DNA of 64,000 nucleotides from Asticcacaulis sp. AC402 (lineage in GTDB: Bacteria; Pseudomonadota; Alphaproteobacteria; Caulobacterales; Caulobacteraceae): assembly GCF_000495835.1 (NCBI RefSeq), contig NZ_AWGC01000012.1, positions 1 to 64,000 of the forward strand, in the 5' to 3' direction. The notes below the pieces were generated by a model. The model ran no database searches and was not told the origin of the DNA. It saw only the letters and a program-made list of their open reading frames with translations. Numbering within the stretch: the stretch's first letter is position 1; each line of letters starts with the position of its first letter. Position numbers and translations under genes: made by a program. This document shows positions 42,043-50,713 of the stretch, piece by piece.

Positions 42043-43035
42043 ATGGCCTTGCGTCTCATCCAGATCGTCAGCTCTTCGGGCGAACGCCAGCTCATCGCAG
42101 CGACGGAGGATGGCGCGCATAGTATCAATGGCGTGGCGACGACTTACGAACTGGCCAGGGCCGCCATTGCAGCGGGCATTTCGCTGGCGGCGCAGGTCGA
42201 AAAGCAAGGCATCGGTGATGCGGTCGACGTCGCGGTCGCGTTGTCGCAAGGCCGGGTCCTGTGCCCGATCGATCACCCCGACGCGTCGCACCTGCACGTC
42301 ACCGGCACCGGCCTGACCCACCTTGGTTCGGCGGAAGGCCGCGACAAGATGCACAAGGCGGCTGCGGCGGCCGAGACTCCGACCGATTCGATGCGCATGT
42401 TCCTGATGGGGGTGAAGAACGGCAAACCGGCCGCCGGCGAAACGGGTGTTCAGCCGGAATGGTTTTACAAGGGCAACGGTACCACCCTTGTCGGACCAAA
42501 TGCACCTTTGACTTCGCCCAGTTTTGCGGAAGACGGCGGCGAAGAGCCGGAAATGGCCGGCATCTACATCATCGGTGACGACGGCACGCCGTATCGCATC
42601 GGCTGGGCATTAGCGAACGAGTTCTCCGACCACGTGGTCGAAAAGCAGAACTATCTATGGCTGGCCCACTCCAAGCTGCGTCCGGCCTCGCTGGGTGTCG
42701 AGATCCTGACGGGCGAGCTGCCGAAGCACGTCCAGGGCACGTCACGCATCTGGCGTGGCAATGAGGTCATCTGGGAAAAGCCCTTTATTTCGGGCGAGGA
42801 CAACATGTCCCACAGCTTTAGCAACCTGGAGTACCACCACTTCAAGTACGACCTGTTCCGCACGCCGGGCGATCTGCACGTGCACTGTTTTGGTACCGCG
42901 ACGGCGTCGTTCGCTGACGGCGTCAAGACCCAGGACGGCGATGTCTTCGAAATTACCGCCGATGCGTTCCAGTACGGGCTGAAGAACCCGCTGCGGACGG
43001 AGGTTGAACGGTCGGCAACGGTCGTGGCGTTGTAA
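42043..43035 (+). CDS. AraD1/GguC-like FAH-superfamily protein
   Basis: 330 residues with AGAGGAG upstream. The N-terminal half (MALRLIQIVSSSGERQLIAA) and C-terminal fumarylacetoacetate-hydrolase-like fold are visible: GIYIIGDDGTPYRIGWALANEFSDH (key N-E-F-S-D), SKLRPASLGVEI. This combination matches AraD1/GguC proteins, several of which are thought to dehydrate 2-keto-3-deoxy sugar acids in pentose catabolism. The TonB receptor downstream fits uptake of a plant sugar. The exact substrate is inference. Confidence 0.78.
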   Translation: MALRLIQIVSSSGERQLIAATEDGAHSINGVATTYELARAAIAAGISLAAQVEKQGIGDAVDVAVALSQGRVLCPIDHPDASHLHVTGTGLTHLGSAEGRDKMHKAAAAAETPTDSMRMFLMGVKNGKPAAGETGVQPEWFYKGNGTTLVGPNAPLTSPSFAEDGGEEPEMAGIYIIGDDGTPYRIGWALANEFSDHVVEKQNYLWLAHSKLRPASLGVEILTGELPKHVQGTSRIWRGNEVIWEKPFISGEDNMSHSFSNLEYHHFKYDLFRTPGDLHVHCFGTATASFADGVKTQDGDVFEITADAFQYGLKNPLRTEVERSATVVAL

Positions 43036-43060
43036 GGACAGAACGCAGGGGTGAGAAGCG

Positions 43061-43114
43061 CAGGTTTGCCGCATGGCCGGCAAACCTGATGAAATCGACC
43101 TAGCGGGTCGATTT
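43061..43114 (+). terminator. Tandem hairpins after the AraD1-like gene
   Basis: Two perfect hairpins in a row: CAGGTTTGCCG/CGGCAAACCTG (43061-43088, 6-nt loop) and AAATCGACC/GGTCGATTT (43092-43114, 5-nt loop). They begin 26 bp after the stop. No long T-run follows, so factor-independent termination would be weak; they may instead protect the transcript's 3' end. Confidence 0.5.
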
Positions 43115-43490
43115 CCGCGCCGAACGCCCAGAGCCATGCGGTGGGCGACCCCTACAATCTTTGCTACACAGCAGGCGGGCGGCCGCCGGCAAAGCCCGAA
43201 GTTGCCGCTCAGATTGCCGCGCAGAGACATGATGTATCCTTTTTGCAAAAGACCCCGGCCCAACCGCTTCTTGATAAAAATCGCTTTAAGTTTTTGGTAG
43301 GAATCTGGCTGTGGCATCGTGATCACACCATGCTCCCCTGCGAAATAAGGGCTTTGCGGGCGGGTCATAAAAGCTTTGCGAGTTCGACACCCAACTGTCC
43401 AAAAACCTTACTCAAAACGTCATCGTCCGTCGCTACGGCGCCTTCCCTATGGCGCCACCCTCCCCCTCACCGGCGCCCAAGGGGATACTT
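43115..43490. other. Leader region of the TonB-receptor gene
   Basis: About 375 bp without a gene. I see no riboswitch, repeat or convincing promoter, and candidate frames here have poor codon use. Confidence 0.4.
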
Positions 43491-45800
43491 ATGAAATCGT
43501 TCCTGTTCACATCCGTCGCCGCCCTGGCCCTCGTCGCCAGCGCGACACTTTCAACCGCCGCCTATGCCGACGAAGCTGCCGCGCCGGTCGCTTCCGAAGA
43601 GATCACCGAAGTGATCGTCCTGGGTCAAGGCCAGAGCCGCCAGACCCAGTCGCTGCGCACCTCGGACCTGACCGAAGTCGCACCGGGCACCTCGCCTTTG
43701 AAGGTGCTCGACAAGCTGCCAGGCGTCACCTTCCAGTCGGCCGACCCGTTCGGTGCCTATGAATGGTCGACCCGCATCTCGATCCGCGGCTTCAACCAGA
43801 ACCAGACCGGCTTTACCCTGGACGGCGTCACCCTGGGTGACATGTCCTACGGCAACCACAACGGCCTGCACATTTCGCGCGCCATCATCAACGAAGACAT
43901 CGCCCGCATTGACCTGGTGCAAGGCGCCGGTTCGGTCGATTCCGCCACCTCGTCCAACCTGGGCGGCACCTTGAAGTTTGTCTCGCGCGACCCGTCGAAA
44001 GATCTGGGCGGCGAACTGGCGGCCTCGATCGGCAGCGACTCGATGCACCGCCTCTACGGTCGCTTTGAGACCGGCAGCATCGACGTCCTGGGCGGTCTGC
44101 GTGGCTACGTTTCCGCTGCCGACCAGAAGGCTGAAAAGTGGAAGGGTGCCGGCGATCAGAAGGCGCAACAGATCAACACCAAGTGGGTCCTGCCCCTGGG
44201 TGAAGACGGTTCAATTTCGGCTTTTGCCAACCGTTCGGAACGCCGTGAACAGGACTATCAAGACATGTCGTTCGAAATGATCGAACGTCTGGGCTATAAC
44301 TGGGACAACTTCCAGCCGAACTGGGCCCTGGCCAATCAGGTGGCAAACCTGTATCAGACCCAGGCTTCGCCGGTTTATCCGGGCAAGATCACGACCGTTG
44401 ACGACGCCTACTACTACGGCGCCGGCGTCCGTAATGACACCATCGGCGGCGTGAAAGCCGATTTCGCCCTGACCGACATGATCCGGGTCAATGCCCAGAT
44501 CTATAACCACGCCAACGAAGGCCAGGGCCTGTGGGTCACGCCCTACCTGCCGTCGCCCGGCGTCGTCTACTCGCCCTTCTACAACCCGGCCAGCCCTTCG
44601 ACCGACAACGCCTTTGTCTCGATCCGCACGACTGAGTACGACATCAACCGTACGGGTTTGATCGCGGGCCTCACCTTCGATCTGGGCGCGCACCAGGTAT
44701 CGGCAGGCTTCTGGACCGAAGACAACGACTTCACCCAGGCGCGCCGTTTCTACGGTGAAACCCTGGCTGCCCCGCGCCGTGACTCGCTGGGCTTCCAGAA
44801 GAACCCGTTCTTCACGCAGTGGGAATACGACTTTAACACCAAGACGACCCAGGCCTATGTCCAGGACGTATGGCAGGCCACTGAGGCCCTGAAGGTCAAC
44901 TTTGGCTTCAAGTCGCTGACGGTCGAAAACACCGTCAACCAGAAGGTCGGCGGCACCATCAAGGCCGAACTGGAGTCCAAGGACAGCTTCCTGCCGCAAA
45001 TCGGCGCTGTCTACCAACTGGATAACGGCTATGAAGTCTTCGCTTCCTACAGCGAAAACATGAACGCCTACGTCTCGGCGGCGACAGCAGGCCCCTTCAG
45101 CTCGCAGAATCAAGCCAATATCAACTATGTCCGCGATACGCTGAAGCCTGAAACCTCGACAACCCTCGAAGGTGGCGTGCGCCTGCGCACCGATCGCTTC
45201 CAGGGCGTGGCCGCGGTTTACAGCGTCGAATTCGACAACCGCATCCTGGCCGTGGCCCAGGGTTCGGGCATCCAGGGCAATGCCCCGGTGCTGTCGAACG
45301 TTGGTTCGGTCGAAACCAAGGGCCTCGAGCTGGCCGGTACCTACCGCCTGAGCGATACCTGGAAGGTCTACGGCACGTACGCCTTCAACGACTCGACCTA
45401 TGCCAACGATGTTGTCGCGGCTGATGGCACGATCAAGGCCCGCACCAAGGGCAAGACGGTTGTCAACACACCGAAGAACCTGGCCAAGGCTGAACTGGCC
45501 TATGACAATGGCGCCCTGTTCGCCACCCTGGGTGTCAACCACACCGGCGAGCGTTACTACACCTACGAAAACATCGGCGGCCTGGTTGAAGGTTCGACCA
45601 TTGCCGATCTGAGCGTCGGTTACCGCTTCGACACGATCGGCACGACGGTGCAGTTCAACATCACCAACCTGACCGACGAGCAATACATCTCGACGATTGG
45701 CTCCAACGGCTTCGCCAACAGTGACGCCTCCGGGACCAACCAGACCATCCTGACCGGCGCCCCGCGTCAGGCGTTTGTGAGCGTACGTAAAAAGTTCTAA
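43491..45800 (+). CDS. TonB-dependent outer-membrane receptor
   Basis: 769 residues from ATG 43491: signal peptide ending TAAYA, a TonB-box-like EEITEVIVLGQG, the plug domain (LDKLPGVTFQSADPFG; SIRGFNQNQTGFTLDGVTLG; IDLVQGAGSVDSATSSNLGG) and a 22-strand barrel ending AFVSVRKKF with the terminal aromatic. It imports a ligand, probably a siderophore or oligosaccharide, across the outer membrane with TonB energy. In Caulobacterales many such receptors take up plant sugars, and the AraD1-like neighbour supports that, but no regulator names the ligand. Confidence 0.93.
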   Translation: MKSFLFTSVAALALVASATLSTAAYADEAAAPVASEEITEVIVLGQGQSRQTQSLRTSDLTEVAPGTSPLKVLDKLPGVTFQSADPFGAYEWSTRISIRGFNQNQTGFTLDGVTLGDMSYGNHNGLHISRAIINEDIARIDLVQGAGSVDSATSSNLGGTLKFVSRDPSKDLGGELAASIGSDSMHRLYGRFETGSIDVLGGLRGYVSAADQKAEKWKGAGDQKAQQINTKWVLPLGEDGSISAFANRSERREQDYQDMSFEMIERLGYNWDNFQPNWALANQVANLYQTQASPVYPGKITTVDDAYYYGAGVRNDTIGGVKADFALTDMIRVNAQIYNHANEGQGLWVTPYLPSPGVVYSPFYNPASPSTDNAFVSIRTTEYDINRTGLIAGLTFDLGAHQVSAGFWTEDNDFTQARRFYGETLAAPRRDSLGFQKNPFFTQWEYDFNTKTTQAYVQDVWQATEALKVNFGFKSLTVENTVNQKVGGTIKAELESKDSFLPQIGAVYQLDNGYEVFASYSENMNAYVSAATAGPFSSQNQANINYVRDTLKPETSTTLEGGVRLRTDRFQGVAAVYSVEFDNRILAVAQGSGIQGNAPVLSNVGSVETKGLELAGTYRLSDTWKVYGTYAFNDSTYANDVVAADGTIKARTKGKTVVNTPKNLAKAELAYDNGALFATLGVNHTGERYYTYENIGGLVEGSTIADLSVGYRFDTIGTTVQFNITNLTDEQYISTIGSNGFANSDASGTNQTILTGAPRQAFVSVRKKF

Positions 45801-45828
45801 GTTGCGTCGTTAAACTTTCCCGAAACTG

Positions 45829-45866
45829 AGCCGGCTGTGCACCACCACAGCCGGCTTTTTTATTTC
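45829..45866 (+). terminator. Rho-independent terminator after the TonB receptor
   Basis: An 11-bp perfect stem AGCCGGCTGTG / CACAGCCGGCT with loop CACCAC, followed by TTTTTTATTT. It starts 29 bp after the receptor stop. The clearest intrinsic terminator in the window. Confidence 0.92.
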
Positions 45867-45894
45867 TGTTGCATGTCTGGGTTATTCAGGGGCC

Positions 45895-46983
45895 ATGAAC
45901 CGTCGTCAACTTGTCATCACCGCCTCCGCCGCCATGGCCCTTCCCGCCTACGCCAAGGCCGAATCCCCCAGTCTCAAGTCGCCCGGGCCCCAAATCATCG
46001 CCCATCGCGGGGCTTCCGGCTACTTGCCCGAACACACCCTGGCCGCCTATGAGGCCGCCGTGCGGATGGGGGCTGATCATATCGAGCCTGACGTAGTGGC
46101 AACGAAGGACGGCCACCTGGTCGTGCGCCACGATCCGGTTCTGACGGATTCAACCGATATCCTCAGCCATCCGGAATTTGCCGACCGCAAACGGACGGTC
46201 TCTTTTGGCACGTTCGAAATTACCGACTTTTTCGTCAGCGACTTTACCCTGGCTGAAATCAAGACCCTGCGCGCCCGCCAGGTTTTTGCCGACCGCAGCC
46301 ACGCCGACGACGACCGCTACGAAATTCCGACCCTTCAGGAGGTACTGGGCCTGCGCGAGCGTCTGTCGCGGGAGTCTGGACGAACAGTCGGCATTGTGCC
46401 GGAGATCAAGTTCCCCACCCTGCATCGTCAGGTCGGGCTGGCGATAGAGGAAAAGCTGGTCGACATGCTAGACCGTGCCGGTTTGAACTCGGCCACGGCG
46501 CCGGTGTGGATCCAGTCGTTCGAACAGGCCAATCTCAAGGCGCTGAAAAAGATGACGCCGATCAAACTGCTGCAACTGGTCAGCGGTTCGGACGTCGATC
46601 CGACCGGCGCGGTGACCCTGCTGCCGCCCGACGACAAGCCCTATGACTGGGTGGTCTCAGGCCGCGCCGGCACCTATGCCGACATGCTGACACAGGAGGG
46701 ACTGGACGAGGTGGCGACCTATGCCGCGGTTGTTTCGCCGTGGAAGCGCTGGCTCGTGTCCTTCAGCAACGGACAGCCGGTCGTGCGTAAGGACATTGTT
46801 GACAACGCCCATGCCCGTGGCTTGCAGGTCTTCACCTGGACCCTGCGCAATGACAGGCTCGATCCGTTCTACGCGGGTGATCCGGCGGCGGAATATACGC
46901 AATTGTTCCACATGGGCGTTGACGGCGTGTTCAGCGACTTCCCCGACACAGCGGTCGCTGCACGCGATAAGTTCGCGCAATAA
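45895..46983 (+). CDS. glpQ: Glycerophosphodiester phosphodiesterase, periplasmic
   Basis: 362 residues with a Tat-like N-terminus (NRRQLVITASAAMALPAYA). Core motifs of the GDPD TIM barrel: IAHRGASGYLPEHTLAAYEAAV, DHIEPDVVATKDGHLVVRHDP (metal and catalytic residues HRG, E-D, H-D), PEIKFPT and WTLRNDRLDPF. It is longer than cytoplasmic UgpQ and matches GlpQ. It releases glycerol-3-phosphate from phospholipid head groups. Monocistronic, with a terminator-like hairpin downstream. Confidence 0.93.
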   Translation: MNRRQLVITASAAMALPAYAKAESPSLKSPGPQIIAHRGASGYLPEHTLAAYEAAVRMGADHIEPDVVATKDGHLVVRHDPVLTDSTDILSHPEFADRKRTVSFGTFEITDFFVSDFTLAEIKTLRARQVFADRSHADDDRYEIPTLQEVLGLRERLSRESGRTVGIVPEIKFPTLHRQVGLAIEEKLVDMLDRAGLNSATAPVWIQSFEQANLKALKKMTPIKLLQLVSGSDVDPTGAVTLLPPDDKPYDWVVSGRAGTYADMLTQEGLDEVATYAAVVSPWKRWLVSFSNGQPVVRKDIVDNAHARGLQVFTWTLRNDRLDPFYAGDPAAEYTQLFHMGVDGVFSDFPDTAVAARDKFAQ

Positions 46984-46986
46984 CTT

Positions 46987-47133
46987 CCTCTCCCCGCCCG
47001 CGGGGAGAGGACGAGAGCGGAACGAAGTGAAGGCGATCGGGTGAGGGGCTATTCTGACAATTCAGGTGCAGCGGCGTTTACAGAAGCCCCTCACCCTAAC
47101 CTCTCCCCGTGAAGAACGGGGAGAGGGGTTTTT
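46987..47133. terminator. Repeat hairpin and probable terminator between glpQ and the ABC exporter
   Basis: The region holds a left hairpin (CTCCCCGCCCGCGGGGAG) and, at 47100-47126, CCTCTCCCCG / CGGGGAGAGG with a 7-nt loop followed by GGTTTTTC. The outer parts are also complementary to each other. The second hairpin can terminate the glpQ transcript before the convergent exporter gene ends. Confidence 0.6.
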
Positions 47134-47138
47134 CAGCC

Positions 47139-47900
47139 CTAGGTCCGCAACCGGTAACCCGTCTTGAATATCCACGCCACGATGGCCAGGCATACCGCCA
47201 GGAAGGCCAGGGTCATCCCCAGACTGATCCAGACATTAACATCGGCCTGGCCGTAGAAGGCCCAGCGGAAGCCGTTGACCAGATAGACCACCGGGTTGAA
47301 CAGGGTCACGGTCTGCCAGGTTTCGGGCAGCATCTTGATCGAGTAGAAGGTCCCGCCCAGAAAGGCGAGAGGGGACAAGATCAGCATCGGTACCGCCTGA
47401 AGCTTCTCAAAACCGTCAGCCCAAACGCCCAGCACAAAGCCGAACAGCGAAAACGTCAGCGAAATCAAAATCAAAAAGCCTGCCGTCGCCCACGGATGGA
47501 CGATCTCATAGGGCACAAACAGGCGCGCCGTACCCAGGATCACACACCCCAACACGACCGACTTGGTCGCGGCCGCGCCGACATACCCGGCCACGACCTC
47601 GAACACTGAAACCGGCGCCGACAGGACTTCGTAAATTGTCCCGGTAAAGCGTGGCAGATATATCCCGAACGCGGCGTTGGAGGTGCTTTCGGTCAGCAGG
47701 GTCAGCATGACCAGGCCCGGAATGATGAAGGCGCCATAGGGCACGCCGCCAATGTCCCCCATCTGCGACCCGATGGCCGAACCAAAGACGATGAAATAGA
47801 GCGAGGTCGATATAACCGGCGTGGCCAGGCTCTGGAACAGGGTGCGGATACTGCGCCCCAGTTCGGCCTGATAGATGACCCATATGGCATGCCAGTTCAT
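47139..47900 (-). CDS. ABC-2 type transporter permease
   Basis: 253 residues with six membrane segments of the ABC2_membrane family; [38 protein letters not shown] at the N-terminus and the [25 protein letters not shown] loop (key S-P-x-x-F-L-G-G-T-F-Y) are typical of YadH-like permeases. It pairs with the ATPase gene whose stop overlaps its ATG. The exporter's substrate is unknown; YadGH relatives are linked to polysaccharide or drug export without proof. Confidence 0.93.
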   Translation of the reverse strand: MNWHAIWVIYQAELGRSIRTLFQSLATPVISTSLYFIVFGSAIGSQMGDIGGVPYGAFIIPGLVMLTLLTESTSNAAFGIYLPRFTGTIYEVLSAPVSVFEVVAGYVGAAATKSVVLGCVILGTARLFVPYEIVHPWATAGFLILISLTFSLFGFVLGVWADGFEKLQAVPMLILSPLAFLGGTFYSIKMLPETWQTVTLFNPVVYLVNGFRWAFYGQADVNVWISLGMTLAFLAVCLAIVAWIFKTGYRLRT

Positions 47901-48832
47901 TGTTTAGCTCCCACCAGACCCACAAATATGTCTTCCAGCGACGACCGGCTCATATCAACCGATTTGAAATCGATGTTCAGCGCCGCCAGGGTCTTGATCA
48001 GACCCGTCGCATCGGCTTCGGTATCCTCTCCCTCACCCTTCAGGGTCAGATACAGGGTCGTGCCGTCCTCGGACAGGGTCAGGGGCCATTTGACCAACGC
48101 GTGCGGCATGGCGCTCATCGGTTCCTTCAGCACAATGGTCACCCGAGTCTGGCCCAGCTTGCGCATCAGGGCGTGCTTTTCTTCGACCAGAATGATTTCG
48201 CCATTGTTGATCACCCCGATCCGGTCGGCCATTTCCTCGGCTTCCTCGATATAGTGGGTGGTCAGGATGATGGTGACACCACTCTCACGTAAGCGCCGAA
48301 CCATGTCCCACATGTCGCGGCGCAGTTCGACATCGACCCCGGCCGTCGGTTCGTCGAGAAACAGAATCCTGGGCTCGTGGGCCAGGGCCTTGGCGATCAA
48401 CACCCGACGCTTCATGCCGCCGGACAGGGTGGCAATCTTGTTGTCCTTCTTGTCCCACAACGACAGGTCGCGAAGCACTTTTTCCAGGTGTTTCTTGTTT
48501 GGCGGCTTGCCGAACAGGCCGCGCGAGAACTCCATCGTGGCCCACACCGTTATGAACATGTCGGTAGCCAGTTCCTGCGGCACCAGGCCGATTGCCGAGC
48601 GTGCCTTTCGGAAATCCAGGGCAATGTCGTGGCCGTCGGCAATGACGCAACCCGAGGTCGGCCGCACCAGGCCGCAGATAATTCCGATCAGGGTGGTCTT
48701 GCCGGCGCCATTAGGTCCCAGCAGGGCAAAGATTTCGCCGCGCCTGATCTCCAGATCCACGCCTTTGAGCGCGTTATGCCCGCCCTTGTAGGTCTTGGCG
48801 AGCTTTTCGATCTTGATGATGGAATCGGCCAT
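47897..48832 (-). CDS. ABC transporter ATP-binding protein (YadG-like)
   Basis: 311 residues: Walker [11 protein letters not shown]-loop VPQELA, signature LSGGMKRR, Walker [13 protein letters not shown], switch His in [16 protein letters not shown], then a C-terminal regulatory extension of about 90 residues as in DrrA/YadG proteins. It energises the permease encoded 4 nt overlapped downstream (ATGA). Confidence 0.94.
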   Translation of the reverse strand: MADSIIKIEKLAKTYKGGHNALKGVDLEIRRGEIFALLGPNGAGKTTLIGIICGLVRPTSGCVIADGHDIALDFRKARSAIGLVPQELATDMFITVWATMEFSRGLFGKPPNKKHLEKVLRDLSLWDKKDNKIATLSGGMKRRVLIAKALAHEPRILFLDEPTAGVDVELRRDMWDMVRRLRESGVTIILTTHYIEEAEEMADRIGVINNGEIILVEEKHALMRKLGQTRVTIVLKEPMSAMPHALVKWPLTLSEDGTTLYLTLKGEGEDTEADATGLIKTLAALNIDFKSVDMSRSSLEDIFVGLVGAKQ

Positions 48833-49030
48833 GCGGGCGTCCTTGTTCGGGTGGGCCTTATATGGCGCAAGGGTCCAGCCGGATCAAGGACGCCGCCACA
48901 GACTGCTGACAGACGGTGGCAGTGTGCAGAACCTTAACCTTTCCGCCGAAAAACCGTCACGCAGCTGTTAAATCCCTGTCGTCAAATCACCTTAAAGCCT
49001 CGTCAACTGACACAACTCGCAGGGGTCGAG

Positions 49031-50713
49031 ATGGCTTTCAACCGACGTCGCGCCCTTCTGGGCTTGGGTATTGTTGCGGCATCGCCGGCGCTTGGCGCTT
49101 CGGCCGTCGCTCCGCCACCGCAGATCCAGCGCTTCGGACACGGCGTCGCCTCCGGCGATCCCCTGACTGACCGGGTTATACTGTGGACGCGGATCAGTGG
49201 TGTCCAGGCCGCCGTTACGGTAGCCTGGCAGGTCGCCCGCGACGACAGTTTCACCGCGCTGGTTGCCCAGGGCAGTTTCACCACCGGGCCAGAACGCGAC
49301 TACACCGTCAAGGTCGATGCCACCGGCCTGGAAGCCGGAACGGACTATGTCTACCGGTTTATCGCCGGGGATGTGACGTCACCGATTGGCCGCACCCGCA
49401 CCCTGCCTCGCACCACGGACAAGGTCGTACTGGCCGTGGCCTCATGCTCGCTGCATCCCAACGGCTTTTTTAACGCCTATCGCGCCATCGCCGATCTGGA
49501 AAGAGTCGATGCCGTCGTCCATCTGGGCGACTATATCTATGAATATGGCGCCGGCCTGACCGACTACGGCATGGGCAATGGCCGGATGCTGAACCGCACG
49601 CCGCAGCCGCCGCACGAAATCGTCTCGCTCGCCGATTACCGTACCCGCCATGCCCAGTACAAGGCCGATCCGGACCTGCAGGCCGCCCACGCCCGGGCGC
49701 CATGGATCTGCGTCTATGACGACCACGAAATCATGAACGACTGCTGGACCAGCGGCGCGGAAAACCACGACCCGGATGAAGGCGAAGGTGATTTCCTGGT
49801 GCGCAAGGCCGTCGCCCTGAAGGCCTATGGCGAATGGATGCCCATCCGCGAAGCCTCCCCCGGCCGCCTGGCCGAGTCGATCTATCGCAGCTTCCGCTTC
49901 GGTGACATGGCCGAGTTGATCATGACCGAGACCCGGCTGGTCGGGCGGACAAAGCAACTCGACTACGAAGCCGACCTTTTCATAGATGGTGTGCCGGCCT
50001 TCGACGCCATGCGTGCCAAGATCAACGCTCCGGCGCGCGAGATACTCGGCGCAGATCAGCGCGCCTGGCTGGGCGATACCCTGAAGGCTTCGGTTCAGGC
50101 CGGCGTGCGCTGGCAGGTGTTGGGCAGCCAGGTGGTGATGACCCGCACGGCCGGCCCCGACGTGGTCACCGCCCTGGGTGCCGAAAACATCGCGCGTTTG
50201 ATGGGCGTACTGCCCGACGGGCCCAAGCGCATTCTGGGCGCCATGGCCGGCCTGTTCAGCCGTCCCGATCCGTTTCCGTTCAATCTCGACGCCTGGGACG
50301 GCTATCCGGCCGAGCGCGAACGCCTTTACGACCTGATCAAGACCGCCGGTGCCCGCACGGTGGTTGTCTCCGGCGACAGCCATGCCGCCTGGGCCAATCA
50401 ATTGCACGATGCTGCGGGCCAGCAGGTGGCGGTGGAAATGGGCGTGACCTCGATCACCTCGCCGACGCGGTGGCTGGATAGCTGGCTGCCGGACCTGCAT
50501 CTGGCCGAGGCCCTGGCGGCGCGCAACGAGGAGATCATCGCCAGCGACGACGGTCACAACGGCTTTGTCCGCCTGACCCTGACAGGTGAGAAGATGACCG
50601 GCGAATGGATGGCGGTCGACACCATCACCTCGCACGATTTCAAGCTGTCGGTGCGCAAGACCTTCGAAGCCCGCGCCGTTGAAACGGGCGTCGGGCCTCT
50701 CAGCGAAACCTGA
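49031..50713 (+). CDS. phoD: Alkaline phosphatase D family protein
   Basis: 560 residues with a twin-arginine signal (FNRRRALLGLGIVAASPALGASA). The N-terminal PhoD_N beta domain (about 35-135) is followed by the metallophosphatase domain with VASCSLHPNGFFNAY, HLGDYIYEY, YDDHEIMND and VSGDSHAAWA, which hold the Fe/Ca ligands. It should hydrolyse phosphodiesters and monoesters in the periplasm. A Pho box was not found by eye. Its TGA ends at 50713, and the convergent RTX-like gene's stop begins at 50714. Confidence 0.93.
   Translation: MAFNRRRALLGLGIVAASPALGASAVAPPPQIQRFGHGVASGDPLTDRVILWTRISGVQAAVTVAWQVARDDSFTALVAQGSFTTGPERDYTVKVDATGLEAGTDYVYRFIAGDVTSPIGRTRTLPRTTDKVVLAVASCSLHPNGFFNAYRAIADLERVDAVVHLGDYIYEYGAGLTDYGMGNGRMLNRTPQPPHEIVSLADYRTRHAQYKADPDLQAAHARAPWICVYDDHEIMNDCWTSGAENHDPDEGEGDFLVRKAVALKAYGEWMPIREASPGRLAESIYRSFRFGDMAELIMTETRLVGRTKQLDYEADLFIDGVPAFDAMRAKINAPAREILGADQRAWLGDTLKASVQAGVRWQVLGSQVVMTRTAGPDVVTALGAENIARLMGVLPDGPKRILGAMAGLFSRPDPFPFNLDAWDGYPAERERLYDLIKTAGARTVVVSGDSHAAWANQLHDAAGQQVAVEMGVTSITSPTRWLDSWLPDLHLAEALAARNEEIIASDDGHNGFVRLTLTGEKMTGEWMAVDTITSHDFKLSVRKTFEARAVETGVGPLSET

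Noticed and set aside
43141-43494. Plus-strand 117-codon frame before the TonB receptor
   Set aside because: Poor codon use, no ribosome-binding site, and it overlaps the receptor start; the gap is more likely a leader.
44211-45683. 490-codon minus-strand open frame
   Set aside because: Antisense to the TonB receptor, with no recognisable domain.
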